From the NCBI GenBank assembly GCA_029939875.1, contig JAOZSC010000184.1, positions 1 through 5,993 of the forward strand: 5,993 nt of DNA, written 5' to 3'. Positions within the stretch are counted from its first letter, which is position 1. Each line of letters opens with the position of its first letter. Under the pieces are notes generated by a model. The model was not told the origin of the DNA and ran no database searches. It saw only the letters and a program-made list of their open reading frames with translations. The translations under genes and the position numbers were made by a program. Shown here in pieces: positions 4,566 through 5,993 of this stretch. This DNA is from Desulfobacterales bacterium. Lineage in GTDB: Bacteria; Desulfobacterota; Desulfobacteria; Desulfobacterales; JAFDCJ01.

Positions 4566-5993
4566 ATGCATAAACTACTGACTGACAATCCGGGCGAAAA
4601 AATGCTGTTGCTGGGAAATGAGGCCATTGCCCGCGGTGCAATTGAAGCGGGGGTGGCGTTCACCAGCACGTACCCGGGAACCCCCTCCTCGGAACTCTCC
4701 TTGAACTTTTTCCAGATTTCCCAGACCAGCGACCTCTATTTCGAATACAGCACCAACGAAAAAGTGGCCATGGAGGTCGCCGCCGCCGCCGCAAATGCCG
4801 GTGTGCGCAGCATGTGTGTAATGAAACACGTGGGGGTCAATGTGGCGGCCGATGCCCTGATGACCCTGGCCTACGTGGGAGTTAAAGGCGGCCTGGTGAT
4901 CCTGTCGGCCGATGATCCGTTCATGTTCTCCAGCCAGAACGAACAGGATAACCGCTATTACGCCAAGCTGTCCGGGCTTCCCATGCTCGAGCCTTCATCG
5001 GTTCAAGAGGCCAGGGAACTGGTCGCCTATGCCTTTGATCTTTCCGAAAAGCTCAAAGAACCGGTGCTTTTCAGGACCACCACCCGCATCAACCACTCCA
5101 CCGGCGTTGTCACCCTGGGCAGCCTGCGACCGCGCGTACCCAAAGGCGACTTTCAAAAAGACCCCCTGAACCTGGTGACGGTTCCAGCGGTTTCCCGTAA
5201 ACTGCATGTCAAGCTGCTGAAAAACTACGATACCGCCCGACAGCTGGCCGAACAGTCAAAATACAATTTCATTCAAGGCGGCGGCAAACTGGGCATTATC
5301 TGCAATGGTGTCAGCCACAACTATGTGTCGGATGCCGTCCAGAACCTGGAGGTTGCGGACAAGATCAAAATACTGCGCCTGGGTTTTTCCCATCCCATGC
5401 CGGAAGCACTGATTAAAGACTTTTTGAAGGCCTGCGAAAAAGTACTGATCGTGGAAGAAGGTGAGCCTTACATGGAAGAAGCGGTAAAGGCGTTTGCCCA
5501 GGAGGAGGGATTGACCCTGCCCATCCAGGGAAAAACACAAGATCCGTTTACCCGCCTGTACGAATATAATCCGGTCCAGGTCCAGCAAGGTATCGCCGAC
5601 TACTTCGCGCTGCCGTTTACGCCACGGCAGGTTCCGGATCTTTCCGACGTACCTGATCTTCCCCAGCGCCCACCCACCCTGTGTGCGGGCTGCTCACACC
5701 GGGCCACCTTCCATGAGGTCAAAAAGGCCACCGAGGGCATGGAAACCATTTTCCCCACGGACATCGGATGTTACACCCTTGGACTGCTGCCACCGCTTTC
5801 GGCAGCTGATTTTCTCATTTGCATGGGATCTTCGGTGGGTACCGCCGCCGGATTTTCCCAGACCACCGACAAAAAAGTGATTGCTTTTATCGGGGATTCC
5901 ACTCTTTTCCATTCCGGAATTCCCGGTCTGATCAACGCTGTGCACCACAACCACAATTTCACCCTGGTGATCCTGGCCAACGGCACCACGGCT
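4566..5993 (+). CDS. iorA: Indolepyruvate:ferredoxin oxidoreductase, alpha subunit (3' truncated)
   Basis: IorA with IorB decarboxylates aryl-2-oxoacids such as indolepyruvate or phenylpyruvate to the aryl-acetyl-CoA and passes two electrons to ferredoxin in the cytoplasm, using thiamine diphosphate and iron-sulfur clusters. The window holds 476 codons with no stop. Visible are the N-terminal pyrimidine-binding domain with TYPGTPSSE (35-43) and NEKVAME (64-70), where Glu65 is the expected cofactor-activating glutamate; a middle domain; CAGCSH with Cys373 and Cys376; DIGCYTLG; MGSSVG; and the thiamine diphosphate motif starting GDSTLFHSG (443-451) and reaching NGTTA at the edge. Full-length IorA is roughly 580-640 residues, so the rest of the thiamine domain and the C-terminal 2x[4Fe-4S] ferredoxin domain lie outside. 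One oddity: ILAN precedes GTTA where the family usually has ILDN. The 228-bp gap upstream allows a separate promoter, though none was recognised. Confidence 0.95.
   Translation, partial: MHKLLTDNPGEKMLLLGNEAIARGAIEAGVAFTSTYPGTPSSELSLNFFQISQTSDLYFEYSTNEKVAMEVAAAAANAGVRSMCVMKHVGVNVAADALMTLAYVGVKGGLVILSADDPFMFSSQNEQDNRYYAKLSGLPMLEPSSVQEARELVAYAFDLSEKLKEPVLFRTTTRINHSTGVVTLGSLRPRVPKGDFQKDPLNLVTVPAVSRKLHVKLLKNYDTARQLAEQSKYNFIQGGGKLGIICNGVSHNYVSDAVQNLEVADKIKILRLGFSHPMPEALIKDFLKACEKVLIVEEGEPYMEEAVKAFAQEEGLTLPIQGKTQDPFTRLYEYNPVQVQQGIADYFALPFTPRQVPDLSDVPDLPQRPPTLCAGCSHRATFHEVKKATEGMETIFPTDIGCYTLGLLPPLSAADFLICMGSSVGTAAGFSQTTDKKVIAFIGDSTLFHSGIPGLINAVHHNHNFTLVILANGTTA

Noticed and set aside
4405..4641. 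Minus-strand frame with a GFRV-like repeated peptide
   Set aside because: The peptide is the translation of the TGAACCC array on the opposite strand and the frame runs into iorA, so it is an artefact of the repeat.

Overview
This window most likely comes from a strictly anaerobic bacterium, and a sulfate-reducing or syntrophic Desulfobacterota-type organism is the best guess. The guess rests on three things: a ferredoxin-dependent 2-oxoacid oxidoreductase gene (iorA), an archaeal-type 3-hydroxyacyl-CoA dehydrogenase/enoyl-CoA hydratase fusion, and a thiolase paired with a DUF35 zinc-ribbon protein. The organism is inferred from gene content; no marker gene is present.

All six supported genes lie on the + strand and look like one operon-like run. 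Layout: (1) 1-713, the C-terminal part of an SCP2/archaeal-type thiolase, cut by the left edge; (2) 764-1195, a DUF35 OB-fold/zinc-ribbon protein, the usual partner of such thiolases; (3) 1201-1971, a stand-alone crotonase-fold hydratase whose active-site loops resemble cyclohexa-1,5-diene-1-carbonyl-CoA hydratase more than ordinary crotonase; (4) 2069-4108, a 679-residue fusion with the dehydrogenase half first and the hydratase half second, the reverse of E. coli FadB; (5) 4113-4337, a 74-residue conserved-looking protein with a Cys-x2-Cys pair; (6) 4566 to the right edge, indolepyruvate:ferredoxin oxidoreductase alpha subunit (IorA), lacking its C-terminal part.

Together, genes 1-4 supply hydration, NAD-dependent oxidation and thiolytic cleavage, which is the lower half of a beta-oxidation spiral acting on a CoA thioester. 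Two different hydratases and a thiolase/DUF35 pair suggest a dedicated acyl-CoA (branched, cyclic or aromatic-derived) rather than general fatty acids. This is inference. IorA may feed an aryl-acetyl-CoA or other acyl-CoA into the route while reducing ferredoxin, or it may start a separate unit, since the largest gap (228 bp) lies in front of it.

The least expected signal is non-coding. Each of the three gaps longer than 10 bp (714-763, 1972-2068, 4338-4565) carries degenerate tandem heptamers in strict 7-base phase, close to the next ribosome binding site. Two gaps share an 11-base motif, TGACGANTGAA. In the second gap two oppositely oriented arrays form an imperfect 14-bp inverted repeat. 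In the third gap TGAACCC units face an inverted copy about 150 bp upstream. No tRNA, rRNA, CRISPR array, insertion sequence or convincing promoter was seen.
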